64,000 nucleotides of DNA from Daphnia carinata (GCF_022539665.2 NC_081335.1:1178001-1242000); one strand, 5' to 3'. Shown: positions 41,301 through 53,750, numbered from the stretch's first letter. Translations and numbers: made by a program. The notes: generated from the sequence alone by a model not told the origin.

Positions 41301-44300
41301 TTCCTTCATAGCGCACTATAGATCGAGAGTTCTATAGTTCCAGACAAAAGAACAAGGGGAGAAAAAAAAAAAAAAGAACTGGAATTTTTTTTTTTTTCCC
41401 TTTGCCCGTTCGAGCTGCGTACAAATTGCGCCAGAGCTTTACACACACACATCAGGCCCCTTCTGTGTATATACTTATATACATGGGTGGTAACATGAGT
41501 CTTAAAGAGAGAATTTCTTTTTTGGCTGTTGCTGGAACGTATCAAGACGACTGCATATTCGATTTCGTCCCCCCCCCTTTACCCCTCCCACAAACGTCCA
41601 AGTGGGAGAGAGTATAGTGTGTTTACCAGATTTTGTTATTATTGCGTGATACTCTTGCAGAGTCGTGTAGTCTGGTCCTAACAACAAACAACATTTTCTC
41701 CTCCATTGCCAAAATAAGAAAGAAAAAAAACCATGTTCGTGTAAATCAAATTCCAACACTTCAGATAAAGTGTTTAGATTTACGACGTCGTCGTAATTCG
41801 CTTAGAAACGATTGATCGTGCCAGTGCCTCCGTTTGAAAAGGTTTTTTTTAAAGAAAAATTACGATTTCTCTTATTCGCCAAACGTGATTCAATCAGCCT
41901 CAGGCAATTTTTTTTATTTCACTTCGCCTTACTGCCCCTCTTAACTTGTGCTACAAACGTCACACAGAGGTGCTAGTTTATTTCCGTACCACAATTTTTT
42001 CTTTTTTCTTTTTCTGAAAAAAAAGACGACCGCAACTTCCTCATTTCCATTGGAAGGGGGGGGGGACACACCCCGGGATTTTGAATACCCAAAAGGAGGA
42101 GCAAAAACCCAAAAGTAAAGAAAATCTTTTAAAATAAAAAAAAAAGTCTATCCTTTTTTTTTTTTTGTTTCCTTTGGGGTTAAAGACCATATTACTCGTA
42201 GTGATGATTCACGAGCTGACACGGAAATGTGTCGTCTAAAACCAGTTGGAAAAAAATATAAATAAAAGATATTTATTTTCCAATCATTTCCTGGACATTC
42301 TTATTATTTTTCTTCGTTAACTACAATAAATCTCTTTTTATTTCTATTCCGATCAACGGGAATAAAACACGAGGGGCGTGTTGTTTTTTCATTTTTTTTT
42401 CATTGACATTTTTCATTTCGAACGACTCCACCCCAACGGCTGCGTTTGCCAAGAGTTCCCCTTTAAACATTTTCTTCTGCACACCAAACATTGGGCGAGA
42501 AAAAGAAAGCTTGTTCGCACTTGTAGAGAGATAGGAAACATAAAAAAAAAAAAAAACTTCCATCATTCTTTTAAAGAAAAAAAAACAAGATTTCGATTGG
42601 CACAACTTGTAGAGCTTTTCAAAAATAAACCAAGCTCGTGACGTTAATCCTTCAAGACTGATTTCTCAGATGGAAATGCGGACAACGTACCACCCGCATG
42701 GCTAGACTTGTTTTTTTATGTCAAGCCTTCCAGTAATTTTTGTTTTTAATTTGGCGAAAATGATAGAATCGGCCACCCAAAAAGAACTCCACAATAATAA
42801 AATCTATTTCCCCCCCCCCCCTTAAAAAAAAGAAAAAATGTACGAATGACGTCATGCGTGTGCGCAAGGCACTCCCTTCCGTCCGTGACCAATCCTTGAA
42901 TTAGCATAGATGATGGGCAACACTAGTCATCCCGCAAGGGCCTGCGCCATAAACAAATCCCCACGTTTTACAACAGCTTTTTCCATTCCTTGATGGAAAG
43001 TTGCACAACCCCCAAAAGGAATAAGCAGCAAGGTTCACGGAATGTCGACATTTTTATTTCCCGATGCGAATAAATTTATTTCTATCTTTTTAATCCCCTC
43101 CAAACTTCGTTTCTTTTCAGCGATCGATATCATAAGCTCCTCTATTGATTCTTCTTCCTCGTTTCCGAAAACAAACGAGGGTGAGTCACGCCCTAGGGCT
43201 ACGCCATCTTTGTTCTTACCCGACGATCAAGGCCCCGAAACAGTTACACAGAGAGCCAACGTAACTGTGTGTGCACGTCTCCGTAAGAAGAGGGGAGTGA
43301 AAGAAAAGAGAGTGAACACACAGTTGCAACAACATCTTCTTGCATGGGCATATATAGGGGTCCCCCCTAGGAGCTTGAGGGGCTGTGTGTATATACGGAG
43401 AGCAAACAGAGGAAGGAACGGAACGCGGGAGGGCTCTGTCAACACACGGAGGAGGCACGGCGAAAAAGAAACAAACACTACACCACCACCACACCCATTC
43501 AATCAGTGAAATCATTTACTGTGAAACACCTTCTTTTTTTTTAAAAGATATTATGACGCAACAATTGAGAATTGGACTTTTTAAGAAATCGAAGTCATTC
43601 CCTGAATTTGACTAATGTGAATTTAAATGTGTGTGAAACGGCTGACATTCGTCACTGCTATCTCTAAGGGGGGAGAGAAAACGGAGGGAGGACAGAGTTT
43701 CTTCACCTGGCAATCCTTGTCTTTTCAAAGCGGCTACTGTTGGTAGCTATCACCTTTCCAGGATATTTTTTTTTCTCCCAGAGTGACAGCAGTTTAACAT
43801 TTAAATTTCAGTCCTACACCCCGCAACATTTATCCTCATTCTCTAATCCCCCCCCCACTTCTGCAGGATTTTTTAAAACAAAACCGGAAACAAGGTGTGC
43901 ATAAATTTGGCAACGTTGTTTCTCTGTTTGTAACGATCAAACGCGTGTGAATTTTCTTTTTCTTTTCCCCGAAACGATAATGACAGTTGTCCGTGTTGAG
44001 TCCAATCCATCGACATTCGAAAACTTGGGAAAATGGCAACAGCTCCCAAAGAAACATTTAAATTCTTTAACACTTTTTTTTTTAAAACGATAGACGTTTG
44101 CGTGTATGGCAGAGCGTCTAGACATGGTCAATCACACACTATATTTTTCCAAAAGAAAATAAAAAAAAAAAGGGGAAGGAATTCGTTACATTTATTTCCT
44201 AGTTTTGAAAGGCTGGGACTACCCTGCTGTTTACACACGCAGTCTGTGCCGCAGCTGTTTTCGTTTGCCTACCTTAAATGACGTCAACATTCCCTTAGTC

Positions 44301-45896
44301 ATGATACTTTGAAATTCCCATCAGTATGGTTGTCGTAATTGTGAAAAAAGAAGAGGAACTGATCATAAAAATGTCCGGATGCAACAGAATTATCGAGAGG
44401 GGAAAAAAAAAAGAAATGTTCCACCCACGCACGAGTTGGTCTAAATTAACCGCCAATTTCATCTCATTTCAATTAGAAACAACTGCTACGAACTATATCA
44501 ACATGTAGCCACCCTCTATTTCTCTTTTCCCAGCACAAACACAATTGGAATTGATTTTGCTTACTCCACCAGAAAATAAGCCGAAAAAAAAAAAGAATAA
44601 CAAGCGGTCAGTTTTCTAGTTCCCATTCTCGCGTAGTCAAAGTTTCCGGTCACGTGACCAAACAACAAAATACGAGCAGATGTATTCATATATATATACC
44701 TTCTCTTTTTCTCTCTGTGTGTCGCGGTTTTTTATTTAAGGTGAAAAAAAAAATTGTACCGAGGGTTGTGCTAGTAGAGACACCTGGTCATGAAACACCG
44801 GACCCCCCATCAATCATTTCAAACTTCCCCCTGAAAACTAAAAAGAACAACCCTCCCATTTTTCTTTTTTATTTTTGAAATAAAGAATCTACAGATTTAT
44901 TACATTCACCACCTTAAAAAGAGAATTTAACTACTAGTCGATTTTTTGTTCCTTCTTTTTTTTTAATTATGACCAGCCATCATATCCTCCCCTCGAAATT
45001 GCCTTAGAGCGTAACGATAAAAAACAAAAGAAATGATTTTCGAAACAACAAAGATGCTGCACGAAGTTTGTGTGAAAATAGAAAGGAATGTGTAGTTCTT
45101 CACGCACGTGTAACAAGCGAAAAAGAGTCTCTAACATATCGATTGGTTAACAAGATTATATGCTGGGACGTGGGCTCGGCGCTAGGCATACTTTTTTCTT
45201 ACTGATGGTCCACAGTGGACGGATCAATACAACAAAAGGAGAAGCAACGTCTACAATGTCTAGTTCAAAAACATTGGGTCACATAATACACTAAACTCAA
45301 ATAACTCCAGGCCATTGCACATTTTGTCCAAGTCGTGAAAAAAGATCTAATAATAGTCTTTAAAAAAATGGCGCCTAAAGATCGAGTTTGATGGTCAAAT
45401 GACATTTTCTGTAAAGCCAGTTGAATATTTCAAAAATGTGATTGAATCACGTTGCCGAAAAGGGCCCGATAAAAATACAATAGGAAGTTGAGCACATTCT
45501 ATAGGCTTCATCATCTTTTTGCCTTCAAGTTCTTTTCTCTCTCCTTTTTTTTTGTGTGTGCGTGTGTGATATTCGAACTCCCGTTGCAACGCGATAGGCC
45601 GATCGATAATTTGGTGATCAAAGAGACTCCGCCATTGGTTAAGAGGCCGTTCGATTTATTCTCTCTCTCCCCCCCCCACGATTTTTTTTTACAACCCCAT
45701 CTATGTAAATTAGCTGTTGAATAGTTAACGAGTAGCTCACAAAAAGCCACGCGATGTCTAACCCATCTATTGTTGAAAAGACCATTTCCTTGCAGAAAAT
45801 CGAAAACTACGAAAAAAAAAAAAAAAAAAAAAAAGGAAAACGTTTGGTAAACTCACCTGAGAAAGCGACGAGCGTCAGATGTAAATGGGAAACCAT
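32355..45896 (-). CDS. Klingon/wrapper-like cell adhesion protein: three Ig domains, one FN3, probable GPI anchor
   Basis: Secreted-side adhesion protein of the Drosophila klingon/wrapper type, which works on neurons and glia. Exons: 45896-45857, 34634-34206, 34116-33995, 33835-33682, 33534-33241, 33152-33031, 32911-32722, 32588-32565, 32461-32355; phases agree and give 493 residues. Signal peptide 1-about 24 (MVSHLHLTLVAFSVVVAAVV). An acidic stretch around 37-57 is followed by Ig1 (VRLPCEID...LLWKRE...GSYICQIS), Ig2 (PVTLSCEVAGNPLPVVTW...SGVYTCTAENSEG), Ig3 (ELTCTVHGEPKPNVFWTKNG...NYTCHGENRFG), and FN3 (VELEWVTVSHTPLMEYRLRY...ESKNKFGWS). The end is a hydrophobic tail (about 474-493, SVVSATIVLTLAAILC then stop) with no cytoplasmic part, which suggests a GPI signal. 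The exact orthologue among the 3-Ig/FN3 genes is uncertain. Confidence 0.9.
33892..33909. repeat. (GT)n microsatellite in an Ig-gene intron
   Basis: About eight GT units in the intron between the exons at 34116-33995 and 33835-33682. Confidence 0.8.
37142..37180. other. 13-bp perfect hairpin
   Basis: GGACAACCACCTG and its exact complement CAGGTGGTTGTCC flank a 13-base loop. It contains CACCTG/CAGGTG, the E-box bound by Snail/ZEB-type and bHLH proteins, once in each arm. Confidence 0.6.
37732..37779. other. 13-bp perfect hairpin
   Basis: GGTTTCGGCAACC and its exact complement GGTTGCCGAAACC flank a 22-base loop, 550 bases from the other 13-bp hairpin. Both lie in intron 1 of the Ig/FN3 gene. 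Confidence 0.6.
45813..45834. repeat. Poly(A) tract
   Basis: About 22 consecutive A bases just inside intron 1 of the Ig/FN3 gene, some 25 bases from the donor of the signal-peptide exon. Confidence 0.8.
45857..45896 (-). CDS. Signal-peptide exon of the Ig/FN3 adhesion gene
   Basis: A 40-bp coding exon found by looking for an ATG followed by hydrophobic codons and a phase-1 donor. ATG with A at -3 and G at +4 is followed by thirteen codons (MVSHLHLTLVAFS) and CAG|GTGAGT. Joined to the TT GTG GTG start of the exon at 34634 it completes one valine codon and a normal signal peptide. Without it the gene has no start. Confidence 0.75.
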
Positions 45897-47084
45897 TGTC
45901 GAAAATGCTTCGTGTTCACTCGATGAAATTCAGTAAAATCCAAACAGGGGATGCTTATGGTCGTTTCGAGAATACAGAGAAACAAAATTGCGACACTTTT
46001 CGCTGCACTGGCACACCACGTGATTCTTATGCAAATGGCGTTGGTGAAATCACCGAGATATTGTGTGAAACAAAGGCAATTGTCCAAAAAAAAACAGTTG
46101 CTGATAGAACTTGGAAAGACAGGCAAATTTCGACCCTCACTCGTTCTACTTGCTCTGTAAACGAGGGTTTCTTTTTTGTTGAATAAAACAAGAAAAAAAG
46201 AATAGAGAAGAATGGGCCTTCGACACGACCGACCACCAGGACGCTTGAGGTTCGACTGGCTGTGGAACAACGCGCCCTTTTCAAAGTCGCCGGGTAGCCC
46301 TCTAGCGGCCGTGCAAACTGCGCATTACCCACAACGAATATAAAAAAAAAGTGAAAGTCGCCGCAGGCGAGCGTCCTACGTGTCATTCCAAACAAGAGGG
46401 AACAGAAATCACGATATAATTAATGAATGAATACATTATCGCATAACCGCAGATGGGAAAAAATGTTTACGAATCAACACCAACCGGATGTTGGGTGACG
46501 CATTTTTTTCATTTACGGGAGCAGCCGAAACAGTTAACGATGATGTCAACCGGTAGATGACGATTCGCAGCGATTGAAACATGACGTGAACTTTTCCGAA
46601 AGAAGCCAAGAAGGGAAAACTGTTTCTTTCGTCATCATCGCCATATTTTCGAATGAAAACCACAAAAGGTTCAAACTTCCGACCGATAGTCACGACATCT
46701 GGGTCACGGGTTTGCTAAAACAACTTGTTTATGACCTCATATACACTTGTTTCGGACGTGACTTCATCGATGCATTTCTAACCCCCTCCTCCATTCAAAC
46801 AAAACATTTTTCATAAAAATAAAAATCCTTTTAACGATTTTCTTGTTAGCAAAAGAAGAAGAAAAAAAAACACACATAACGACTACACACAGCTGGCTAA
46901 GCCCTGGTCCATTAATAATCGTCAAGAGCAGCACGAAAAAAAAAAAAAAACGGGACGGACCCCGAGAAATGTAAGAAAATGGCGTCCTCGTTTAATATAT
47001 AGACATAAATAAACCCCCACCATCGTGCACGTACGCTTTATCTCGCAACTATATATGCAGTATTGCAGAAGCCCTGGCGCAAAA

Positions 47085-47107
47085 AAATAAAATAAAATAA
47101 AATAAAA
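47085..47107. repeat. (AAATA)n tandem repeat
   Basis: About five AAATA units followed by a purine-rich GA stretch. Confidence 0.85.
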
Positions 47108-47766
47108 AGAGAGGAGAGAGAGAAGTACAACATGAACTTTTGGAAGGAGGGGTATTTACCGGGGGCGGATGACAACGGAAAAAAACGGGCGGGGTCTCTA
47201 AATAAAAATCCCAGCCGGGCGCGTGCTGTCCGTAGCGGTCGTGTGGATATTTTTAGTTAGTGAAAATTCTCTTCTTCTTCCTTCTTTTTTCTTCTTCTTT
47301 CCCCATAGACACAAGAAGGGGAAGAAAACAAAAAATAAAGGGCACCATCATTGAAACGCTCGTGCTCTTTTGAGGGAAAAAAAAAGGAAAAATCTTGTGT
47401 CCATTTATACCGCAAACGATTCGTGAGTGAGAAGAACACGCACCGACGTGCGTTGTCGTTGTGGATGGAAAGACTTAATACCAGTCCCGGCTTTGCTTGT
47501 CGCTCTTTTTTTTTTTCTTTAAATAAAGCATTTTTTTGTGTGTCTTCTTCCGGGACAAACTCGTACCGGTGCGCCTTTTCCACGGATGGTTGACATGTTA
47601 CATCACGCAAACAGCCTTTTCAAAGTCCATTGGGAGAATAATCAAAAAAAAAAAAAAAGAGAAAGGGGAAAATTAAAAATCCCAAACGACGAATGCCGTT
47701 AGAGAGAGGGACAAAAAAAAAACGTTCTGCTCGTAAAATTCCGGAAGCACCCTGTTGGTTGGGCCT

Positions 47767-47787
47767 ATACACACGTTGCGTGTGTAT
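47767..47787. other. 9-bp hairpin with three-base loop
   Basis: ATACACACG, loop TTG, CGTGTGTAT: perfect arms. Confidence 0.5.
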
Positions 47788-49347
47788 CCATATACACAAC
47801 AATACACAGTTATTTGACGACGTCCATCAAAAATAGAGCTTGTTTTTTTAGATTTTTTCCGACAAATGTTATAAACTCTTGTCATTCCTGAGAAAATAAA
47901 AAAACTGAATAATTTCAACCGTTTGTGATTTACATATGCATTTTTTTTATTATTATTATTATTTTAAGAAAAAGACATGTCTTTAAAAAAGAAAAAGAAA
48001 ATGGAAATAACATGCGCAGAGGCGTCGGCCAGTTGCTAAATGCGGACCGGCCGGGAAAAGAAGGGGGGGGGGGGGCAGCTGGAAGACGATTAGCTACAGA
48101 CCTCCCGCCCTTTCCCATAAAAAAAAAATAAAGTTCAGCACGCGAAAAAGAATTTCTTTTTTTTTTCTATTAGGTTATTAGGTATCTATCTGTTGGCTAA
48201 AACCCTTGTGCAGCATCCGTCAATCCATTCCCACACGCAGACCGTGACTGTTTTCCAAAGAAAAGAATTAAAAAAAAAAAACACACGGCAAATTACATCA
48301 ACGGTTATTGTTATTTTTCTTTTTAAAAGGTATTAGACGAGCTTGTGGACGGTAAGGCAGAGATAAAGAGGGGAAACGCAAACATTCAACAAGATGAATG
48401 CGGCTGAAGGGACTGCAGAAACATTTCGCCGCTAAGATGAAGAGACTATTTAGATGGGCCTGTTGTCTGTATATATACGTTTGTATGTATATTTAGAAAC
48501 CGGGCGGCTAGTCGTAGATTGCATTGTCTGTTTTAGACGTCGGTCGGTACGCGGCCAACGGAATGGGGGGCGAAAGAGCAACGAACTAGAATGATGAAGC
48601 GCAATCAACCCGTTCCCCTTATGTGTGTCGGATACATTTTATCTTTTTGGCAACGTCGCCACTGCACCAATACGATTGCTATAGGTCACACGCAGAGAAG
48701 AAGACGAGGGTGGGAATGCTACCAGTATCTATGTGTAAGCGGGATAGTAATTGTGTCGCCTAGACAGCATTTTCGGGGCGGGTGCCAATCGAACAAGTCA
48801 TCGTATCATTAATCACACACGACGTATAGAAGGCAACAGAAAAGAGACAGCCCAAAGAGAAAATAAAGGGAAAAACATGCACTGTGAAAAACGCTGGCCT
48901 CCTCCTTGTTTGTTGTACAACGTCATTGAACAGAGAAAGGAGTCCTCGTTCAGTCCGCTATCTATAAGAAGATCTCTTTTTTTTTTTGTGTCCTATTATT
49001 CCTTCATATCTAGCAATGCACTCCCTTATTTCCGCTATATTACAAAAGCAGCTGGAACCGCTGATGCGAATAGCTAGTTATTGGCGTTTGGGTGCAATCG
49101 GTTACACTGTATCTATGTACGTGACTAGTTATTTTCTTTTTGATTAACTGGAATTATGGCGAGGTCAATGCGGGATGTCGACTTTCAATAGCTCTACCCG
49201 CTTGATTATTAAACAGTACTACGATAAAAGGCTGCATTTACTACTTAGACATGGTGGATAAATAATAAAAAAAAGGGTAATTTTGTTAGTTACGTGATTC
49301 TGCGATGGATGGCGTTAGCAGCAAATGTTTCATTTTTTCTTTTTTAA

Positions 49348-52237
49348 TTACTCGTCCGTCTCTTCGGCTAGCGTCAGTTGCATTTCGTCCTCACACTGCT
49401 GGCCCATCAGCTGGGGGGCCGTAAAACGCTCGGCCGTTGGTTCCGCATCGGAAGATTGAGGCGACGACAAAGCGCCGGTCGGATCGCTGCTTGCTGTTAG
49501 GCTCAATTTTTTTGTCGCTTTTTTCCACAGCCTTTTCAACGGATGCTTGGAGCCGTTAGCGCTGTTATTACTCGAAATCGTATTCAATGACGGAGATTGG
49601 GCGCTTTCTGCGGCGGCTGAGGTCTCTTCGGCCAGAGACACGTCTTCCATGACCGAAACCCCTTCGGCAGGAAGAGAAACTTCGTCATCCGAAACCGCTG
49701 GAAAAGCGTCAACTAGCGGTGGAGCGTTGCTTTCAGCGACGCCTTCTCCTTCCGCTTCATCGGCACGACCTGCCACTGACACAATAAAAACCACAATAGT
49801 TTTTCGGAGAAATAAAATTTCATATGAATCATTTCCAGGCAAGGTTAAACAATATGAAAATTCCCCAGGCCTTCCGGTGGTTGTGGAATATTTCCATCAA
49901 TTCAACCAGAAGACGAAAAAAAAAATGTCTCATTACCCGTAGCTGCCGGAAGCGCCACAATCGCATCAACGGGATCGTCTACTGTAACACTCGGTGGATT
50001 GGTTGGGATGTCAGATGTCGCTGGCGATGAATCTGGAATATCCATGTTATAAATGGGATTTTCCTGAGTGGCCGTGGTTTTCATGAGTGATGACATGGTC
50101 CACCTCGCCGACATGCGCTATAAATAAATAAGACATCAACATTCCAGAATGTCGTTTCATATTAGTGTCAGTGTGACGTTATGTATGTGTTTTTTTTGTG
50201 TGTGTGGCTTACGCTGGCGGCAGCCGATGGGTCGCCAAAGAGAGGGTTCGTGAATGCGCGCGTAAATTTCTTCCAAGCGGCAGGCGCTGCCTTGACACTA
50301 GTTCCATGACAAGTGTCCGAAGAGGTGTTGGGAATTTCAGGAGCTTCCGTGAAGGGGGAAGTTGGCTCCTGCCTGTTGCACGAAGCATCGAGTGTGGGAC
50401 GAGCCAAAGCTTGTTCAAAACTTGCGTCAATAGCTATCTCCACATTTCCAGAGTCGTTTTGGAAACGAGCAAACCCTACGGAAAGCTCTTCACGCGAATC
50501 TGTAAACCTGTCACCATAAAGAAAAAAGACATGATAAGCCTAAGATCGATCACAGAGGAGAAAAAAATGTCTATACCTTTGCCTCTTGTAAAAATAGATG
50601 CCAGCTACCACACCTCCCAATAGAACGAATGTGGCGAACACGGTCGACAAATTGGACGCAATGAGATGTAACTCTTCTGGGGTGTAGTGGTGAACAGCAG
50701 AATGTGAAAGACCAGATTTAATCATCTCCAGTGCCATAATACCATAGAGATTGCTGCTTTCCTTATCTTAATTTATTGTTTACATTAAACCAAATGTTTA
50801 GATGTGAAATTGATTGACAGGCAACACCTTTGTTTAAGTAATCGTAGATTTTGCTGGCAGCATTTATGCTTCTCTCGTTTGTGGTATTATCCACAATCGT
50901 GACATGCAGAACATTTTCTTCTGTTCGGTATGAATAGCTTTGACTGGCTGGCCAACCATCTTCAACCAGCATAGATGAGACAAGTCGATCAAAGGCAGAC
51001 TTGGTGAATGTTCTTTCATTGACCGTAACTTTCATCATAGCCCCTACATAAACAAAAGAGGCGAATATTTATAGAACAACATAGACAAAGTGTGCCATGG
51101 TAAACAAGACAGGATGAGAATTACCACACATGTCACAGCAGTGACCAGGTGGCCTAAAACTGTCAGGACATTCAAGCTGATTACTACACAGAGTTCCTGC
51201 ATTGCTGCACACCATCTGGATCACCTAAAAGAGTTTCTCAGGAAAAACGGAACAATAATTAATACAAGATAAAGCTTAAACAGAAAATAGCACAAAATAG
51301 ATTTCTGGACTCGAAGGCATGAACTTTATGGCGCCAACGATAGGAGCGCCATCTTGCAGACAACTATAAAACATCTTTTTGCAACACTTACGTCAACGTC
51401 GTGACCGCAACGACAACCTAGGACGTCCTGGCATTCAGTTCCGTTAACGTGAGCCAAATGGGGTGGATTGTGTACTTGGTACTTCCATTCTTGCCCGTTG
51501 AGCTGATTTCGCCATTCTTCCACAGTTAACAGCTGAAATAGTCGGAAAAAAAACAAAAATAGCCAACGTCGTACATCTGAGGCAAACATATCGAGTTAGC
51601 AACACCAACCTGATCTCCATATTTGACCTGGCCTACAGTAAGAGAGTTGATTCGATTGAAATCAACAGAAAGTGAATGCCCTTTTGATAAGTGAACGCTG
51701 TCCTGAGCACAAGGAATCCTCTCCGAATGCGGAATGGCCAACGGTTGCGGAATGACCATTCCATCTGATTCGGAAATTTGCCAACGGTCAGGGTCAAACC
51801 AACTGCTCGGTTTCCAATTCTTGAATTTGACTTCCTGGCTATTGCAATGCTCCTGTGTGTCTGCATTGAGTGTGAGCTCGTTCAGGACCAATTCACCTGT
51901 CTGTGGCATAACTAATTCGTTCCAGGCAACGGTTCCATTGAGGAAGATGGAAATGACCACTTCTTCGGGCAGGATGACCTGTGAGCGCCAACACGGAAGT
52001 TGACCGCCTTCCCAGTTGTTCCTGTTTTGCCAGTCGGTATCGACCGGATGCCATTCCTTGATATAAGCATCGGTCAACACGGATATTCTGCTGGACACTG
52101 CGGAAGGGATAAATGGCTTAGTGACAGTATCCTATGACATAATAGCATACCTGGTATCTCTTTAACGCGATTTGAACGATGAACCCACCTAATAGAGCCA
52201 AGTAGTAAATCACAGAGCGGCGGATGGCCATCGTCAT
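49348..52237 (-). CDS. AMN: Amnionless, endocytic co-receptor of cubilin
   Basis: Type I membrane protein that in animals carries cubilin to the surface and drives uptake of its ligands; the fly version works in nephrocytes. Exons: 52237-52189, 52097-51610, 51532-51392, 51224-51125, 51043-50826, 50761-50577, 50507-50213, 50117-49937, 49775-49348; 694 residues against 453 in human, the excess being cytoplasmic tail. Visible: signal peptide (1-about 16); WQNRNNWEGGQLPCWRSQV and SERIPCAQDSV, both shared with AMN; a cysteine-rich VWC-like stretch (about 232-260, ending PPGHCCDMCG); membrane segment about 372-389 (VFATFVLLGGVVAGIYFY); FTNPLF at 479-484; ENPIY at 511-515; then a long acidic/serine tail with a basic patch KRLWKKATKK. 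The intron between exons 5 and 6 uses donor GGT|GTTGCC, the only phase-compatible choice I found. An in-frame ATG two codons after the start could also be used. Confidence 0.94.
50561..50577 (-). other. Exon 6 donor after the amnionless membrane segment
   Basis: The junction KRQ-R/FTDS falls right after the membrane span, so the cytoplasmic tail begins in a separate exon (50507-50213) that carries the FTNPLF sorting motif. Skipping that exon (295 bp) would shift the frame. Confidence 0.4.
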
Positions 52238-52532
52238 TTTGCGGCGCTTGATTACAGACTGCCCGTGTCGTGCGTGTGTGTAATCACCCACGAAGAGGGG
52301 CCGTCCAAAAAGAAAACGCCCACGTGAGTCGACTCGTATTAAATTTCAAACTCCCCTCTTTTGTATCGGTGTGATAGCATCAGATGAATTGAAACCAGAT
52401 AACCTGAAATCACGTAACACGATACGGTGCCACGACATTCCCTCTCTTTTCTTGTTTCATTCCTCTTCTTGAATTATTAGATCTTATGAATAAATTACGC
52501 GCTATAAAGCCATTACCTGAAATGATTTTTGA

Positions 52533-52661
52533 AGTAAACCGAAAATTCGCATAGGGTAAGCTGTTCCGCACAAATCACAGTAATCCATTCAAAGTGGGGT
52601 AAACCAAGAATTCGCTCGGGTCAGCTGTTCCGTACAAGTCACAAAAAACCTATAAAAGTGG
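52533..52661. repeat. Tandem duplication of about 65 bp
   Basis: Two imperfect copies side by side: both begin GTAAACC and share AATTCGC, AGCTGTTCCG(C/T)ACAA and TCACA in order. First copy 52533-52598, second 52599-52661. They lie 300 bases upstream of the amnionless start. Confidence 0.75.
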
Positions 52662-53652
52662 AAATAAATTTTTTTTTAAATTCCAAAACCTTGCGATGCG
52701 TGAAAAGCAGGGCAACAGATGAATCACAGAAAGCAAATAAAATAAGAAGACTGCACGCTGCTTAGACATAAACATGCCCACAAAAAAAAAACTTGGCACC
52801 AATTTCTCGACCTTTTTACCGAAGATTTTTGTGTGTGTTAACACGTGTAGGCTGGTGCAACTTCTATGGCATCCAAGCCATACAAAATTAAACAAGGAAA
52901 AAAAAAATACATAAAACGTTCCGAATTTCATGGCTCTTCTAAATAGAAATACTTACGACAGTTTGAGTTCCTGTTATTTTCAAAGAAGTGCACAAGAACA
53001 GAGGATTTAGTGACCTAGATTACATGAGTTACGGTCTTGGCAGTGGGGTACTGGCTAACGCCTTTGAAAGTCACGCCGCTTGCAAAGGTTCAAGTCTGTC
53101 AAGTAGCTGCATATTAGTAGAACCTGGATTTGCGATTTCATGCAACTATCGGGTGGGAAAATCCTATGCAATAGTAATGCTACAGTATCACAATTAAGTG
53201 TGCCAATCATGAAACTTGGTGCGTATTAAGTGATACTATCACACACAACTTTTCGTCTTTTCACAGAAATATGATAACATACAGTTTGATCTTTCAATCC
53301 ACTTGAAATCAAACCATATTTAACCTTTTTGCATTTCCCATACTATGACTCACGAGACGAAAGGGTGGATCTGCGGAATAACGACAAGAAAAGCCGTCCT
53401 GTTTTGGAAAGCGATTATATTCAACTCCAATTTGGTATTCAAACTCCAACCTTCACAGAGATTAATCATCTTAATTGCAAATGTGCGCTTACAAAAAGTG
53501 TATGTGCACATTATTTAGAAACTCTCTTACGACACCCACACCTTAATCTTGCAGTCAAGTAAGATCAAGAACTTAAACTCTGTTGGTAAAGCGGATGGGA
53601 TACTAGACTGGGAAAAAGTGTAACGTGTGTAATGCCTCGAAAGCTAGATCCC

Positions 53653-53750
53653 AAAAGCAAAAATGAACTTTGTTAACATTTTCTGTGGCTTTAAAACCAC
53701 AAAAAACTATCGGGCTGAATTGCAAAATATAATTTTAAAAATACCATTTA
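53653..53750 (+). repeat. Direct repeat, copy 1 (about 100 bp)
   Basis: Shares about 100 bp with 54106-54204, including an identical core containing ACTATCGGGCTGAATTGC. No coding content. Confidence 0.8.

Larger units (their letters stand above)
34635..45856 (-). other. 11.2-kb first intron of the Ig/FN3 gene
   Basis: Long intron with no supported nested gene. It is rich in homopolymers and holds two 13-bp perfect hairpins (37142-37180 and 37732-37779). The longest open frame inside (43042-43509, plus) is basic, low in hydrophobic order and overlaps an equally long antisense frame, so I do not call it. Confidence 0.6.
45897..49347. other. 3.5-kb intergenic region upstream of the Ig/FN3 gene
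   Basis: No gene supported. Holds an AAATA repeat (47085-47107), a TTA repeat (47949-47964), a 9-bp hairpin with a three-base loop (47767-47787) and a CTCF-like site near 46298-46312. Probably carries the promoter of the Ig/FN3 gene. Confidence 0.5.

Noticed and set aside
43042-43515. Long overlapping frames on both strands (155 and 99 codons)
   Set aside because: Basic or cysteine-rich, no motif, no splice sites, both strands open at once; GC-richer patch explains the lack of stops.
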